Shown: piece by piece, positions 18,313 through 27,803 of the stretch
How the letters are laid out: each line of letters begins with the position of its first letter
Numbering within the stretch: the stretch's first letter is position 1
Source of the DNA: Planctomycetota bacterium
GTDB lineage: Bacteria; Planctomycetota; UBA1135; GCA-002686595
Assembly: GCA_016712565.1 (NCBI GenBank)
Contig: JADJQU010000005.1
Coordinates: forward strand, 124,001 to 188,000
Reading direction: 5' to 3'
Length of the DNA: 64,000 bases
Program-made: the position numbers and the translations under genes
The notes under the pieces: generated by a model
What the model was told of the DNA's origin: nothing
Database searches by the model: none
The model's input: the letters and a program-made list of their open reading frames with translations, nothing else

Positions 18313-20358
18313 GTGCCCCCCGAATTCCAACAGGACTTTCAGCACGCCAAAGAGCAGATCAAGCTGCGGGTCCCGATCGAGGAAGTCGTTCGGGAGCGGG
18401 TCCCCGGCTTGAAGAAGCGCGGTCGTCTGTGGACGGCGTGCTGCCCTTTCCACGAAGAGAAGAGCCCGTCGTTCAAGGTGGACCCCAGCCGCGGCACCTG
18501 GCGCTGCTACGGCGCCTGCGCCGTGGGGGGCGACGTCATCAGTTTCCTGCAGAAGCACGACCACCTGGATTTCATCGAGACCCTGGAGACCCTGGGGGCC
18601 CGCTGCGGAGTGGCCCTGCTGGAACGCTCCGGCGCCGTCGCCCGCAAGGCCCGCGGCGCTGACGATCCGTTGTACGCCGTCCTGGAGCGGGCCACGGGGT
18701 TCTATCAGCGCATGCTGCACCGCCCCGAGGGGGCGGCGGCCCTGGCCTACCTGCGCGGCCGCGGACTCAGCGGTGCGACCATCGAGGCCTTCGGCCTGGG
18801 CTTCTCGCCCCCGGGCGGCGAGGTGCTGGTGTCCAAGGTGCTTTCCCAGGGCGAGCCCCTGGAGCCCCTGTTCGCCACGGGCCTCGCGCGCCGCAACGAC
18901 GCCGGGCGCGCCTACGACTTCTTCCGCGGTCGCCTGATGATCCCGATTCGCGACGACCGCGGTCGGACCGTGGGCTTCGGCGCGCGGCGGCTCGACGACT
19001 CCGACCCGCAATCGCCCAAGTACGTCAATACCGGCGAGACCGAGGTGTTCCACAAGGGCCGCCTGATCTACGCCCTCGACCACGCCCAGGCGGAGATTCG
19101 CCGTTCGGGTCGCATGGTCCTGGTGGAGGGCTACACCGACGTCATGGCCGCCCACCAGTGCGGCCTGCGCCACGTGGTGGCCGTGCTGGGCACCGCCCTC
19201 ACCGACGAGCATGCCGCCCTGGTGCGCCGCACGGGCGCCAAGCGCGTGACCCTGTGCTTCGACGGCGACTCGGCCGGGGAGCAGGCCACCTGGCGCGCCC
19301 TGTCCGGGCTGGTGGTCCTCGACGTGGAAATCGACGTGGTGCGCCTGGACTTTGCCCTGCCCGGCGGGGGAGTCTCGGATTCCCTCTCCGTGGGCGCCCC
19401 CTCGACCTCTCCCGCCGCCCTGGGCACCGTCAAGGACCCCTGCGACCTGCTCATCCAGCGCGGCGCCGGGGCCTTCGAGGAGCAATTGGCACGCTCCACG
19501 GGTTGGTTCGACTTCCTGCTTTCCGCGCTCGATCCGCTGGAGGGCCAGGCCCGCTGGCAGGCCGTGGACCGCATCCTGGAGCTCCTGGGACGCATGCCGA
19601 AGCCGATCCAGCGCGACGCCTGCCTGACGCGACTGGCGGCCCATCTGGGGCTTTCGGCGAGCGCCGTGCGCGAGCAGTTCCAGACGCTGGCCTCCCGCCA
19701 GCGCCGTGCCGCTCCGTTGCCCACGGCCCCGACGCCCGCGCGGCCGAGCGCGCCCGCCGCGGTTTCCGGCGCGGAAGGCGAGTCCGTTCGCCCGGCCCCC
19801 GCCCCGCGGCCGCGGCCCAAGTCGGTGGCGGAGGTCCGCGCCGAGCGCGTGCTCGTGGACGCTTGGCGCTGCCTGATCGGCGCGGTGCTGATCGAGCAGA
19901 GCCTCGTTTCGGACCTCGAACCTCTGTTGCGCGATGGGGACGCTCCCTGCCCGGACCCGGATCTGGCGTCACTGGCCGGCGGATTGGTGGAACTCGCCCG
20001 GCGCGAGGGCCGCCTGCCCGGCATCGACGGCCTGCTCGATGCCTTCCGCGCGCATCCGGCGGCCGATTGGATCGTGCCCCTGATCGAGGACGCGTCGGCC
20101 GCCGAGAGCGCCCGCTCCTCCTTCGACGGCGCCTGCCGCAAATTGGAACAAATGGCCTTCGAGCGACGTCTCGCCCAGCAGCGCGCGCTGCTGCCCGAGA
20201 TCACGCCCCTGGAGGCCGACCGCCGCGAGGCGGAACTCGATTCGCTGCTGCGCGACTTGCGCGAGCGGGGCCTGCGCCAGGCCGCCCAGGCGCAGCACTC
20301 CCCTTCGCCCGAAGCGCCCAGCGCCCGCCACACGGTCCCGACTCCCGGCACCCACTAG
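18313..20358 (+). CDS. dnaG: DNA primase
   Basis: DnaG synthesises RNA primers at replication forks. About 681 residues from the GTG at 18313, where family similarity begins (PPEFQQDFQHAKEQI). The frame stays open to a GTG at 18124, with ATGs at 18238 and 18256, so up to 63 more low-complexity residues are possible. An N-terminal CHC2 zinc finger is CPFH, then CYGAC with three residues between the last cysteines. The TOPRIM core shows LVEGYTDVMAAHQ and FDGDSAGEQA. A Pro/Ala-rich linker (about residues 470-520) precedes a helical C-terminal part. It precedes rpoD, the classical macromolecular-synthesis arrangement. Confidence 0.93.
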   Translation: MPPEFQQDFQHAKEQIKLRVPIEEVVRERVPGLKKRGRLWTACCPFHEEKSPSFKVDPSRGTWRCYGACAVGGDVISFLQKHDHLDFIETLETLGARCGVALLERSGAVARKARGADDPLYAVLERATGFYQRMLHRPEGAAALAYLRGRGLSGATIEAFGLGFSPPGGEVLVSKVLSQGEPLEPLFATGLARRNDAGRAYDFFRGRLMIPIRDDRGRTVGFGARRLDDSDPQSPKYVNTGETEVFHKGRLIYALDHAQAEIRRSGRMVLVEGYTDVMAAHQCGLRHVVAVLGTALTDEHAALVRRTGAKRVTLCFDGDSAGEQATWRALSGLVVLDVEIDVVRLDFALPGGGVSDSLSVGAPSTSPAALGTVKDPCDLLIQRGAGAFEEQLARSTGWFDFLLSALDPLEGQARWQAVDRILELLGRMPKPIQRDACLTRLAAHLGLSASAVREQFQTLASRQRRAAPLPTAPTPARPSAPAAVSGAEGESVRPAPAPRPRPKSVAEVRAERVLVDAWRCLIGAVLIEQSLVSDLEPLLRDGDAPCPDPDLASLAGGLVELARREGRLPGIDGLLDAFRAHPAADWIVPLIEDASAAESARSSFDGACRKLEQMAFERRLAQQRALLPEITPLEADRREAELDSLLRDLRERGLRQAAQAQHSPSPEAPSARHTVPTPGTH

Positions 20359-20425
20359 ATCCCCGAACCAGCCGCCCGGGCGCGCCCGGGCGACACCGAC
20401 CACCTGCTCCAAGGGAACCCGCACG

Positions 20426-22183
20426 TTGAAGATCACCGACAAAGTCGACGAAACGCTGAAGCTGCTCGTGGACGAAGGCAAGAAGAAGGGCTTCTTGACC
20501 TACGCGGACATGAACCGGTTGCTGGACGACCAGTTCCTGCCCCCGGACAAGATGGACGCCGTCTTCGTGGCCCTCGAGGATTCGGGCGTCGAGATCCTCG
20601 ACGACGCGGAGGGGGCCGCCGCCGCCGCCGGGTTGGGCGAGGCGGATGACGACCGTCCGGTCGCCGACGAGGCCGAGGCGGCCGCGGAGGAGGAGGAGGC
20701 GGCCGAGTCACCGGTGTTCACGCGCGGCGTGATGCCGGAAAAGATCGACGACCCGGTGCGCATGTACCTGACGCAGATGGGCGAGATCCCGCTGCTCACG
20801 CGCGACCAGGAGATCCACCTGGCCAAGACCATCGAGATCACCCGCAAGCGATTCCGCAAGAAATGCGTGGGTTCGGGCCTGTCGATGACCAGCGCCCTGA
20901 AGACCCTGGAGGAAGTGGAGCGCGGCGAACTGGCCTTCGACCGCACCCTCAAGGTCAACCCCAATCCCAAGCCGGACGACGACCCCAAGATCGTCGAGAC
21001 TCTGGGCAAGAACTTCCTCGCCAAGCGCCTGCCGGTGAACCTGGTGACGATCCGCACGCTGCTTCAGCGCCTGAAGGAGCACTATCGGCTGCTGCTCGAT
21101 GCCGGGCAGTCGCCGGCCCAGCGGGCCGCCCAGATCGAGCAGGTTCAGAACCTGCGCCGCAAGCTGGTGATCCTGATCGAGGAGTGCCACCTGCAGGTCA
21201 AGAAGGTGCGTCCCTACATGGATCTGCTCGACGGCCACTACCGCGAGATGCGCGCCATCGACCGCAAGGTCCAGGCGCTCAAGTCGGCCAAGAAGGCCGG
21301 GCCCCAGGTCAAGGAACTGGAGGACCGGCTCGTGGAACTGGAGTTCCAGGCCATGGAACCCGCGGAGCGGCTCCGGCGCCGGCTCGACCAGATCCGTCTG
21401 CACTTCGCCGAGTACGAGGAAGCCAAGCGCCAGCTCTCCAGCGGCAACCTGCGCCTGGTGGTCTCGATCGCCAAGAAGTACAGGAACCGCGGACTGTCGT
21501 TCCTCGACCTGATCCAGGAAGGCAACACGGGTCTGATGAAGGCCGTGGAGAAGTACGAGTACCGCCGCGGCTACAAGTTCTCCACCTATGCCACGTGGTG
21601 GATCCGCCAGGCGATCACCCGTTCGATCGCCGACCAGGCGCGCACGATTCGGATCCCGGTCCACATGATCGAGACCATGTCGAAGCTGCGCAACGCCACC
21701 AAGAAGCTCGTGCAGGCCAAGGGCCGCGAGCCGTCGGTGGAGGAGGTCGCCGAGGCCACGGGCATCTCGGTCGACGAAGCCAAGCGCGTGATCAAGATCT
21801 CCAAGCATCCGATCTCCCTCGACCGGCCCATCGGCGAGTCGGACGACAGCTACTTCGGGGACTTCATCGAGGACGAGTCGGCCGAGTCGCCGGTGCAGGC
21901 GGCGGGCCACGAGATGCTCAAGGAGCGCATCGACGAGGTGCTCTCGACCTTGACCTTCCGGGAGCGCGAGATCGTCAAGCTGCGCTACGGGATCGGGGAC
22001 GGCTACACCTACACCCTGGAGGAAGTGGGGCGCATCTTCCGCGTCACCCGCGAGCGCGTGCGCCAGATCGAGGCCAAGGCCGTGCGCAAGCTGCGCCACC
22101 CGGTGCGGGCCCGCGCCCTGGCCTCGTTCCTCGATGGCGTGACCATCCCGGACGACGCCGAGGAGACCGCCGGACCGCTCTAG
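20426..22183 (+). CDS. rpoD: primary RNA polymerase sigma factor
   Basis: 585-residue housekeeping sigma-70. Region 1.1 (about 1-60, TYADMNRLLDDQFLPPDKMD) is followed by an acidic Ala/Glu-rich linker and region 1.2 (DPVRMYLTQMGEIPLLTRDQ). A long non-conserved helical insert follows, then region 2 with GNLRLVVSIAKKYRNRGLSF and YKFSTYATWWIRQAI, region 3, and region 4 ending with VTRERVRQIEAKAVRKLRHP. The start is a TTG with AAGGGAA upstream; no ATG or GTG fits region 1.1. It recognises -35/-10 promoters, consistent with the TTGnCC/TAnnnT boxes seen in the window. 67 bp after dnaG. Confidence 0.96.
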   Translation: MKITDKVDETLKLLVDEGKKKGFLTYADMNRLLDDQFLPPDKMDAVFVALEDSGVEILDDAEGAAAAAGLGEADDDRPVADEAEAAAEEEEAAESPVFTRGVMPEKIDDPVRMYLTQMGEIPLLTRDQEIHLAKTIEITRKRFRKKCVGSGLSMTSALKTLEEVERGELAFDRTLKVNPNPKPDDDPKIVETLGKNFLAKRLPVNLVTIRTLLQRLKEHYRLLLDAGQSPAQRAAQIEQVQNLRRKLVILIEECHLQVKKVRPYMDLLDGHYREMRAIDRKVQALKSAKKAGPQVKELEDRLVELEFQAMEPAERLRRRLDQIRLHFAEYEEAKRQLSSGNLRLVVSIAKKYRNRGLSFLDLIQEGNTGLMKAVEKYEYRRGYKFSTYATWWIRQAITRSIADQARTIRIPVHMIETMSKLRNATKKLVQAKGREPSVEEVAEATGISVDEAKRVIKISKHPISLDRPIGESDDSYFGDFIEDESAESPVQAAGHEMLKERIDEVLSTLTFREREIVKLRYGIGDGYTYTLEEVGRIFRVTRERVRQIEAKAVRKLRHPVRARALASFLDGVTIPDDAEETAGPL

Positions 22184-22460
22184 GCATCCGCCGCAGGGGG
22201 CGACGCCGGGGCCCGGAGGTTCGGGGGCCCCGAGGCGTTCGGCCCTGCGCGCGGGGCGACCCGGGGGCCGCCCGCACGGGCCGCCCCCGGATTCCCGCCC
22301 CCAAATTCCCGCCCCCGGGCACGGCTTGCGCCGTCCCCCGGCGCCGCTTTTTTCGACGCCTGGGGGCGCAGGCCCCAGATCCGTTCCGGGCGGCCCCGGA
22401 TCCGCCCCCTGGGGGCGATTTTCAGGGCCGGCCCGAAGGCGAGGCCGGGGCGGCTTTTCA

Positions 22461-22486
22461 GGCCCCGCGCGAAACGGCGCGGGGCC
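22461..22486 (+). terminator. perfect 10-bp hairpin terminator downstream of rpoD
   Basis: GGCCCCGCGC (22461-22470), loop GAAACG, GCGCGGGGCC (22477-22486), followed by TCGTCTTGT. Confidence 0.7.
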
Positions 22487-22491
22487 TCGTC

Positions 22492-22519
22492 TTGTCCGCC
22501 GGGGCCGAGGCGCTACACT
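22492..22519 (+). promoter_or_regulatory. promoter of the zinc-ribbon gene
   Basis: TTGTCC (22492-22497), 16-nt spacer, TACACT (22514-22519), 27 nt before the ATG. Confidence 0.5.
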
Positions 22520-22546
22520 CTTCGCCCGCCAGACCCCGGCGGAACT

Positions 22547-23257
22547 ATGCGCGACACCCTCAAGGCGCTCCGGTCGCTCCAGGAATTCGACACTCAGATC
22601 TTCAGGTTGCGCGACGAACTGCGCCGCCTGCCCCTGGAGCTGGAACGCCGCGAGAAGCAGATCGAAGCGGCCCGCGCCAAGCGCGAGGATGCCCAACGCG
22701 CCATGCGCCTCGTCGAGGCCCAGGTCAAGGAGATCGAGGACCTGACCACCACCTCCCGCCAGCGCCTGCGCAAGGTGGAGAACGAGGCCAATTCCTCGCG
22801 GGGGGACGCCGCCACCCTGGCCGCCTATCAGGTGGAGGCCCGCAACCTGAAGCGCGACATCTCGGCCGCGGAGGAAGAGGGCCTGGGGCTGGTGGAGAAG
22901 GTCGAGAGCGCCACCAAGGAACTGGCGCGCATGGACGCCGAGATCCTCGAGGCCCAGCGGCTCCTGGCCGAGTTTTCGACCACGGTCCAGGGCGAGATGG
23001 CCAAGGCCAACGAGTCCCTGGGGCGGCTGCTCTCCGAGCGCGAGAAGCGGAGCTCGAAGGCCATTTCCCCCGAGGCCATGGACCAGTACCAGCGCCTGAT
23101 CACGGCCCGCGAGGGCGTGGCGCTGGCCGAATTGGACGGCAAGGTGTGCCAGGCCTGCTTCATCACCGTGCCGCCGAACGTGTCCGTGCGCGTGCTGCGC
23201 GGGACCCAGCTCGTCACCTGTCCGAGCTGCGACCGGATCTTCTACCTGCGGGACTGA
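22547..23257 (+). CDS. coiled-coil protein with C4 zinc ribbon (DUF164/zf-RING_7 type)
   Basis: 236 residues. Residues about 5-170 form a long antiparallel coiled coil rich in Arg/Glu. The C-terminus is a C4 zinc ribbon with CQAC (VCQACFITVPP) and CPSC (TCPSCDRIFYLRD). The family is widespread; some members have been proposed to act in nucleic-acid or secretion-related processes, but the general function is unknown. It is expressed from its own promoter after the rpoD terminators. Its 3-prime end overlaps by 16 bp the 3-prime end of the convergent radical SAM gene. Confidence 0.87.
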   Translation: MRDTLKALRSLQEFDTQIFRLRDELRRLPLELERREKQIEAARAKREDAQRAMRLVEAQVKEIEDLTTTSRQRLRKVENEANSSRGDAATLAAYQVEARNLKRDISAAEEEGLGLVEKVESATKELARMDAEILEAQRLLAEFSTTVQGEMAKANESLGRLLSEREKRSSKAISPEAMDQYQRLITAREGVALAELDGKVCQACFITVPPNVSVRVLRGTQLVTCPSCDRIFYLRD

Positions 23258-24369
23258 TCCGGCCCCGCGGCGCCCGGGCCCCCCAGGCGGCTCTGATCGG
23301 CGGCCAGGGAGCCCTGGCCCGTGCCCCGTCGCCGGAGCTCGGCCGCGAGCATCTCCCGCACGCGGTTCTTGTGCACCTTCCACAGCGGAGCCAGCAGGTC
23401 TGCCTGGGGTGAATCGCCCGTGATGCGGTGCAGCACCTGGCGCGGGTCGAGGCGTTCCACGAAGTCCGCCAGCCAGTCCACGTAGGTTTCCGGCTCCAAC
23501 ACCTGGACCTCTCCCGCCCGCCAGGCCGCCGCCAGCTGCGTGCGTCGCAGCACCATCAGGTGGTGGACCTTGACGCCGTCCACGCCGCAGCGCGCCAGGA
23601 CCTGGGCCGTGCGCCGCGCGCCTTCGCGGCCGTCCTCGGGGAGGCCCAGGATCGCGTGGCCGATCGTCGTGAGCCCGGCCCCCTTGGCCCGCGCCACGCA
23701 GTCCTCGAAGTCCGCCACCGTGTGCAGTCGGTTGATCTGCGAGAGCAGACGGTCGTCGGCCACTTCCAGTCCCAGCTCCACCCACGTGGGCAGGCGCTCG
23801 TTCCAGCGCGAGAGCACTTCCAGGGCCCCGTCGTTCAGCGTGTCCGGCCGCGTGGAGATCGAGAGTGCCACCACGGGCCCGCCGCGGGCGGCCAGGTGGG
23901 GCTCCACCACGGAGAGCACCTGCTCCAGGCGCGCGCGCTCCACGTAGGTGTTGGAGTAGGACTGGAAGTAGGCGATCACCCGGGTCCCCGGGCCGCGTCG
24001 CGCCACGCGGGCCAGGCCGGATTCCAGCTGGCGGGCGAGCTCCAGGCCCGCACGCAGGGCCCCCGTGCCCGAGCCCTCCACGTCGCAGTAGGTGCAGCCG
24101 CCGCGCCCCTTGGTGCCGTCGCGATTCGGGCAGGAGGACCCCGCATCCAGGGCCACCCGGTGCACCTCGGCGCCGAAGCGCTCCCACAGCCAGGGGGCCA
24201 GCGTGCGGAAGGGCAACCCGGCCTCCGCCACGGAGGGGCCGCGCCGGGATTCTCCCGCGGCGGGCGGCCCCTCGGGAATTCCAGGCGGGCCGGGCGGCGA
24301 ACTCGGCACAGGATCGGGAACAGGATCGGGAACAGGATCCGGCGCGGGAAGCACTTCGCGGCGATTCAT
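23242..24369 (-). CDS. YhcC/TIGR01212-type radical SAM protein
   Basis: 375 residues. The radical SAM iron-sulfur motif is the family-specific form CPNRDGTKGRGGCTYCD (residues about 80-96), followed by YFQSYSNTYV and ALSISTRPD, all typical of the TIGR01212/YhcC group whose substrate is not settled. The N-terminal about 60 residues are a Pro-rich extension with PVPD repeats (12-bp DNA repeats near 24310-24342), so a later start is possible. A TATCCT box lies 8 nt before the ATG, together with GGAGGG, so the transcript may be nearly leaderless. Divergent from selB with 77 bp between. Confidence 0.9.
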   Translation of the reverse strand: MNRREVLPAPDPVPDPVPDPVPSSPPGPPGIPEGPPAAGESRRGPSVAEAGLPFRTLAPWLWERFGAEVHRVALDAGSSCPNRDGTKGRGGCTYCDVEGSGTGALRAGLELARQLESGLARVARRGPGTRVIAYFQSYSNTYVERARLEQVLSVVEPHLAARGGPVVALSISTRPDTLNDGALEVLSRWNERLPTWVELGLEVADDRLLSQINRLHTVADFEDCVARAKGAGLTTIGHAILGLPEDGREGARRTAQVLARCGVDGVKVHHLMVLRRTQLAAAWRAGEVQVLEPETYVDWLADFVERLDPRQVLHRITGDSPQADLLAPLWKVHKNRVREMLAAELRRRGTGQGSLAADQSRLGGPGAAGPDQSRR

Positions 24370-24446
24370 CGCCCTCCAGGATACACCCCGGCTATCCTCT
24401 GCCGCGCTCGAAGGCCCGGACGCGCTGGGTGGGCCTCGTGCGCGCG

Positions 24447-26399
24447 ATGACCCTCGCCGAATTCAAGATCCGACCGATCGTGCTCGGCACCGCCGGCCAC
24501 ATCGACCACGGCAAGTCGAGTCTGGTGCGCGCGCTCACCGGCATCGATCCCGATCGCCTCAAGGAGGAGAAGGAACGGGGCCTGACGATCGACCTGGGTT
24601 TTGCGCCGCTCGCGCTCCCGGACGGCCGCACGGTGGGCATCGTGGACGTGCCCGGCCACGAGCGGTTCGTGCGCAACATGGTGGCCGGCGCCACGGGCAT
24701 CGACCTGGTGATGCTGGTGGTCGCGGCCGACGACAGCGTCATGCCCCAGACCCGCGAACACCTGCAGATCATGGGCCTCTTGGGCGTCAGGCACGGGATC
24801 ATCGTGCTCAACAAGATCGACATGGTGCCCGGGGATCTGGCCGACCTGGCGGAGGAAGACGTGCGCGACGCGGTGCGCGGGACGTTTCTCGAAAACGCCC
24901 CGCTGGCGCGGGTCAGCGCCCTCACCGGCGAGGGCATCGACGAACTCAAGCGCCTGCTGTTCCTGCGCATCCAAACCGTGGAGCCCCGCTCCACCGCGGG
25001 CGTGTTCCGCATGCCGATCCAGCGCGTCTTCAGCGCCAAGGGCTTCGGCACGATCGTCACGGGCATCCCGGTCAGCGGCGAGATCGCGCTGGGGCAGGCC
25101 CTGGAGATCCTGCCCGCAGCGGTCAGCGGCCGCGTGCGCGGCATCCAGGCCTACGGGCGCGCCACCGACCGGGCGCGGGCGGGCCATTCCAGCGCCTTGA
25201 ACCTGACTGACGTGGACCACCACGCGGTGGTGCGCGGCATGGTGGCCGCGACGCCGGGCTTTTTCTCGGCCGTGCACATGGTGGGCGCGCGCCTGAGCCT
25301 CTCGCCCACCCTGGACCGGCCCCTGGCCGATCGCACGCCGATCCGGCTGCACACCGGAACGGCCGACCCCCACGGGGAAGTGGTGCTGCTGGACTGCGAG
25401 GAACTGGCGCCCGGAGAGACCGGCCTCGTGCAGCTCCGGCTCGCCGACCCGATCGTCTGCGCGCCCGGTGACCGCTTCATCCTGCGGCTCGTGTCGCCCC
25501 AGGTGACCCTCGGCGGGGGCACGATCCTGGAGGAATCCAAGTACCGGTTGAAGCGCTTCAAGGGCTTCGTGATCGACGAGCTGTCCCGCCAGGAGCAGAG
25601 CCTCTCCTCGCCGGTGACGCTCCTGGAGAGCATTCTGGCCCGCTCGGGTTTCGAGCCGCCGACCCTGCACGAGCTGGCCCAGGCCATCAAGCGCTCCGAC
25701 GTGGAGACGGCCGCGGCCCTGTCCGAGTTGGAAGGCCAGAAGCGGGCGCGGCCCCTGGAGGCCGCCGGCGGCGTGGGACCGGAGCGTCGACGCTGGATGC
25801 ACGTGGATCGACTCGGCGAGGCCCTGGCGAAACTGCGCCAGGAAATCGCCGCCTGGTTCGCGGCCAATCCCCTCAGGCAGGTGGTCGAGACGCTGGAACT
25901 CAAGCGCGCCACGGGCTTCGAGCCCGATTTCCTGGCGCTGCTTCTGGCGCAGGAGGCCCAGCGGGGGGCGATCTCGGTGGAGCCCGGCGGCCTGGTGCGC
26001 CCCGCGGGACGCACCGTGAAGCTGGATGCGGCCACGGAGGAGCGGCGCGCCCGGATCGTGGCCGCCGTGGAGGGCGCGAATTTCTCGCCGCCCTCGCCCG
26101 CGGAATTGTCCGCAAGCCTGTCCCTTTCGATCCAAGAGCTCTCGCGCCTCCTGGCCATGCTGGTGGACGAGGGGGCCCTGGTGCGCGTCAACAAGGAACT
26201 CCTGCTCGGCCGGGCGAACTACGACCGCGCGCGGGCCGCGGTGGCCAAGAATTGCGCCCAGCACGGCCGGCTGGAGATTCCGGCCCTGCGCGACGAGCTG
26301 TCCACCACGCGCAAATTCCTGATCCCGCTGCTCGAGCACTTCGACGCCGTGGGGTTGACGATCCGCCAGGGCGATCACCGCGTGCTGCGGCGCCGCTGA
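24447..26399 (+). CDS. selB: selenocysteine-specific translation elongation factor
   Basis: About 650 residues. SelB delivers Sec-tRNA(Sec) to UGA codons at SECIS elements. The GTPase domain shows GHIDHGKSSL (G1), the switch region ERGLTIDLGF, DVPGHERFVRNM (G3) and NKID (G4). Two beta-barrel domains follow, then a set of winged helices to the C-terminus, which distinguishes SelB from EF-Tu. The ATG at 24447 is chosen; in-frame GTG codons at 24429 and 24438 are alternatives. TATCCT at 24393-24398 is a likely -10. selA, selD, selC and obvious selenoprotein genes are not in the window. Confidence 0.95.
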   Translation: MTLAEFKIRPIVLGTAGHIDHGKSSLVRALTGIDPDRLKEEKERGLTIDLGFAPLALPDGRTVGIVDVPGHERFVRNMVAGATGIDLVMLVVAADDSVMPQTREHLQIMGLLGVRHGIIVLNKIDMVPGDLADLAEEDVRDAVRGTFLENAPLARVSALTGEGIDELKRLLFLRIQTVEPRSTAGVFRMPIQRVFSAKGFGTIVTGIPVSGEIALGQALEILPAAVSGRVRGIQAYGRATDRARAGHSSALNLTDVDHHAVVRGMVAATPGFFSAVHMVGARLSLSPTLDRPLADRTPIRLHTGTADPHGEVVLLDCEELAPGETGLVQLRLADPIVCAPGDRFILRLVSPQVTLGGGTILEESKYRLKRFKGFVIDELSRQEQSLSSPVTLLESILARSGFEPPTLHELAQAIKRSDVETAAALSELEGQKRARPLEAAGGVGPERRRWMHVDRLGEALAKLRQEIAAWFAANPLRQVVETLELKRATGFEPDFLALLLAQEAQRGAISVEPGGLVRPAGRTVKLDAATEERRARIVAAVEGANFSPPSPAELSASLSLSIQELSRLLAMLVDEGALVRVNKELLLGRANYDRARAAVAKNCAQHGRLEIPALRDELSTTRKFLIPLLEHFDAVGLTIRQGDHRVLRRR

Positions 26400-27803
26400 T
26401 CACTTTCCGCGCGCCACTTCCTCCACGGCCCGTCGCGCCGAGAGCAGTCCGATGCGCGCGCACCAGCCCATGTTCCAGGGCTCCTTGTCGGTGGTGTTCT
26501 CCGGCGTGTCGCCCGCGGAGTGGTAGTAGTTGTCGAAGTCCACGCGCACCTGATCCCGCTCGCGCCAGGACTCCCCGGGCATGCCCGGCGTGCGCGGGTG
26601 CTCGGCGGGTTCGTCCCAGGCGCTGGTGAACAGCGTCAGGGCGGGGCGGGAACTCTGCCGGAAGGCCTCGCTGCCGCTGAAGATGTAGCTGTCGGTGCCC
26701 CCCAGGCTCTTGTTGGTGGCCCACAACTCGGGGAACCCGGGCTGCTTGCCGTGGTCGGCCAGCACCGCCAACACCGTGCGCACCAGGGGCACGTTGGCGG
26801 GCAGGTCGTCCGGCTCGATGTTGAACTGGTCCGCGCCCGAGCCGTAGCCCGCCTGGTCGTAGTTGAGCACGCCCAGCACGCGGCCATCCTGGTCCGCGCG
26901 GGCGAGCAGCGCGCGCGAGGAGTGGATCTCCGAACCCCAGATGGCGAAGCGCACCTCGCGCCCGGGCGCGGGCACCAACCCCTGGTCGATGCCCTGTTTC
27001 CAGGCCGTGGCGATCCCCAGCAGGGTGGCCATGCCGCTGGCATTGTCGTCGGCCCCCGGGCCGCCCGCGTCGCTGTCGCCGTGGGCGCAAAACAGGAAGT
27101 GCTCGTCCGTCCAGGGCGCCGCGCTCCGTGCGCGCCCGGGGAGGCGCGCGACCACCGTGCGCGGAGCCGCCTCTCGGATCTGGGCCTCCAGGTGCCATTG
27201 GATCTCCAGGGTCTCGCCGGCCGCGGTCGCGGCGGCCAGCGCCTCCTCGAGCCACTGGGCGTCGGGGCGCGAAAGCCCGAACACCGCCGCGGGGTTGTCG
27301 GCTCCTTCGCGCAGGTGCGAAATGCGCGGATAGGCCCCGTCCCGGGTGGTGTTGCCGCCCACGAGCACCACCGCGGGCAACGGGGCGCCGCCCTTCTCCA
27401 GTCTTCGGGGCGCCTTCTCCGCCAGCAGGGCCACGCCGGCGCCGGAGGTCTTCGACAGCGGGGCGCGGCCGCTGCTGGTGGGGGAGAAGCCGTAGGGCCA
27501 CGCCGAGCCGAGGGTCCGGGGTTCCTCGGGCGGGCTGCCCGTTCCAGCGCCCGCGCGGACGCGGCGGGCCGTCACGCTCCAGGCCTTCTCCGCGTGGCAC
27601 CAGCGCGGCGGGTCCTCGACCACGCGCACGTCCAGGCCGAGCTTCTGGAAGCGCGCCCGCAGGAATTCGGCCGACTGGTGTCCTGACTCGGTGCCCCCCA
27701 TGCGCGGACCCAAGCGGCAGAGGTCGCGCACCCATTGCTGCATGGCGCTCTCGTCCACCAGCGCGGCGAGCTTCGTTTCCAGGCCGCGCTCCGCCTCCGA
27801 CAC
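26400..27803 (-). CDS. M28-family zinc aminopeptidase-like protein, probably exported
   Basis: 467 residues from a GTG at 27803. Metal-binding motifs of M28 co-catalytic zinc peptidases are visible: FCAHGDSDA (His and Asp), PGADDNASGMATLL, and later YDQAGYG and YHSAGDTPEN. The usual glutamate pair after the first aspartate appears as GSEIHSS. The mature domain is complete. Directly upstream, in another frame, an ATG at 27945 opens a clear signal peptide (MIHLRLPVATLLAVLLQS) and a Pro/Thr-rich linker. Removing one base between about 27804 and 27860 would fuse it to the peptidase. I infer a secreted enzyme with an indel in this assembly. Confidence 0.83.
   Translation of the reverse strand: MSEAERGLETKLAALVDESAMQQWVRDLCRLGPRMGGTESGHQSAEFLRARFQKLGLDVRVVEDPPRWCHAEKAWSVTARRVRAGAGTGSPPEEPRTLGSAWPYGFSPTSSGRAPLSKTSGAGVALLAEKAPRRLEKGGAPLPAVVLVGGNTTRDGAYPRISHLREGADNPAAVFGLSRPDAQWLEEALAAATAAGETLEIQWHLEAQIREAAPRTVVARLPGRARSAAPWTDEHFLFCAHGDSDAGGPGADDNASGMATLLGIATAWKQGIDQGLVPAPGREVRFAIWGSEIHSSRALLARADQDGRVLGVLNYDQAGYGSGADQFNIEPDDLPANVPLVRTVLAVLADHGKQPGFPELWATNKSLGGTDSYIFSGSEAFRQSSRPALTLFTSAWDEPAEHPRTPGMPGESWRERDQVRVDFDNYYHSAGDTPENTTDKEPWNMGWCARIGLLSARRAVEEVARGK

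Larger units (their letters stand above)
22184..22546. other. intergenic region with multiple hairpins after rpoD
   Basis: 363 bp holding a GC hairpin at 22203-22238, a compact CGCCC/GGGCG palindrome at 22403-22417 followed by ATTTTC, a six-T run near 22349, and the perfect hairpin at 22461-22486. The promoter of the zinc-ribbon gene follows. It behaves like a stacked transcription end. Confidence 0.6.
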
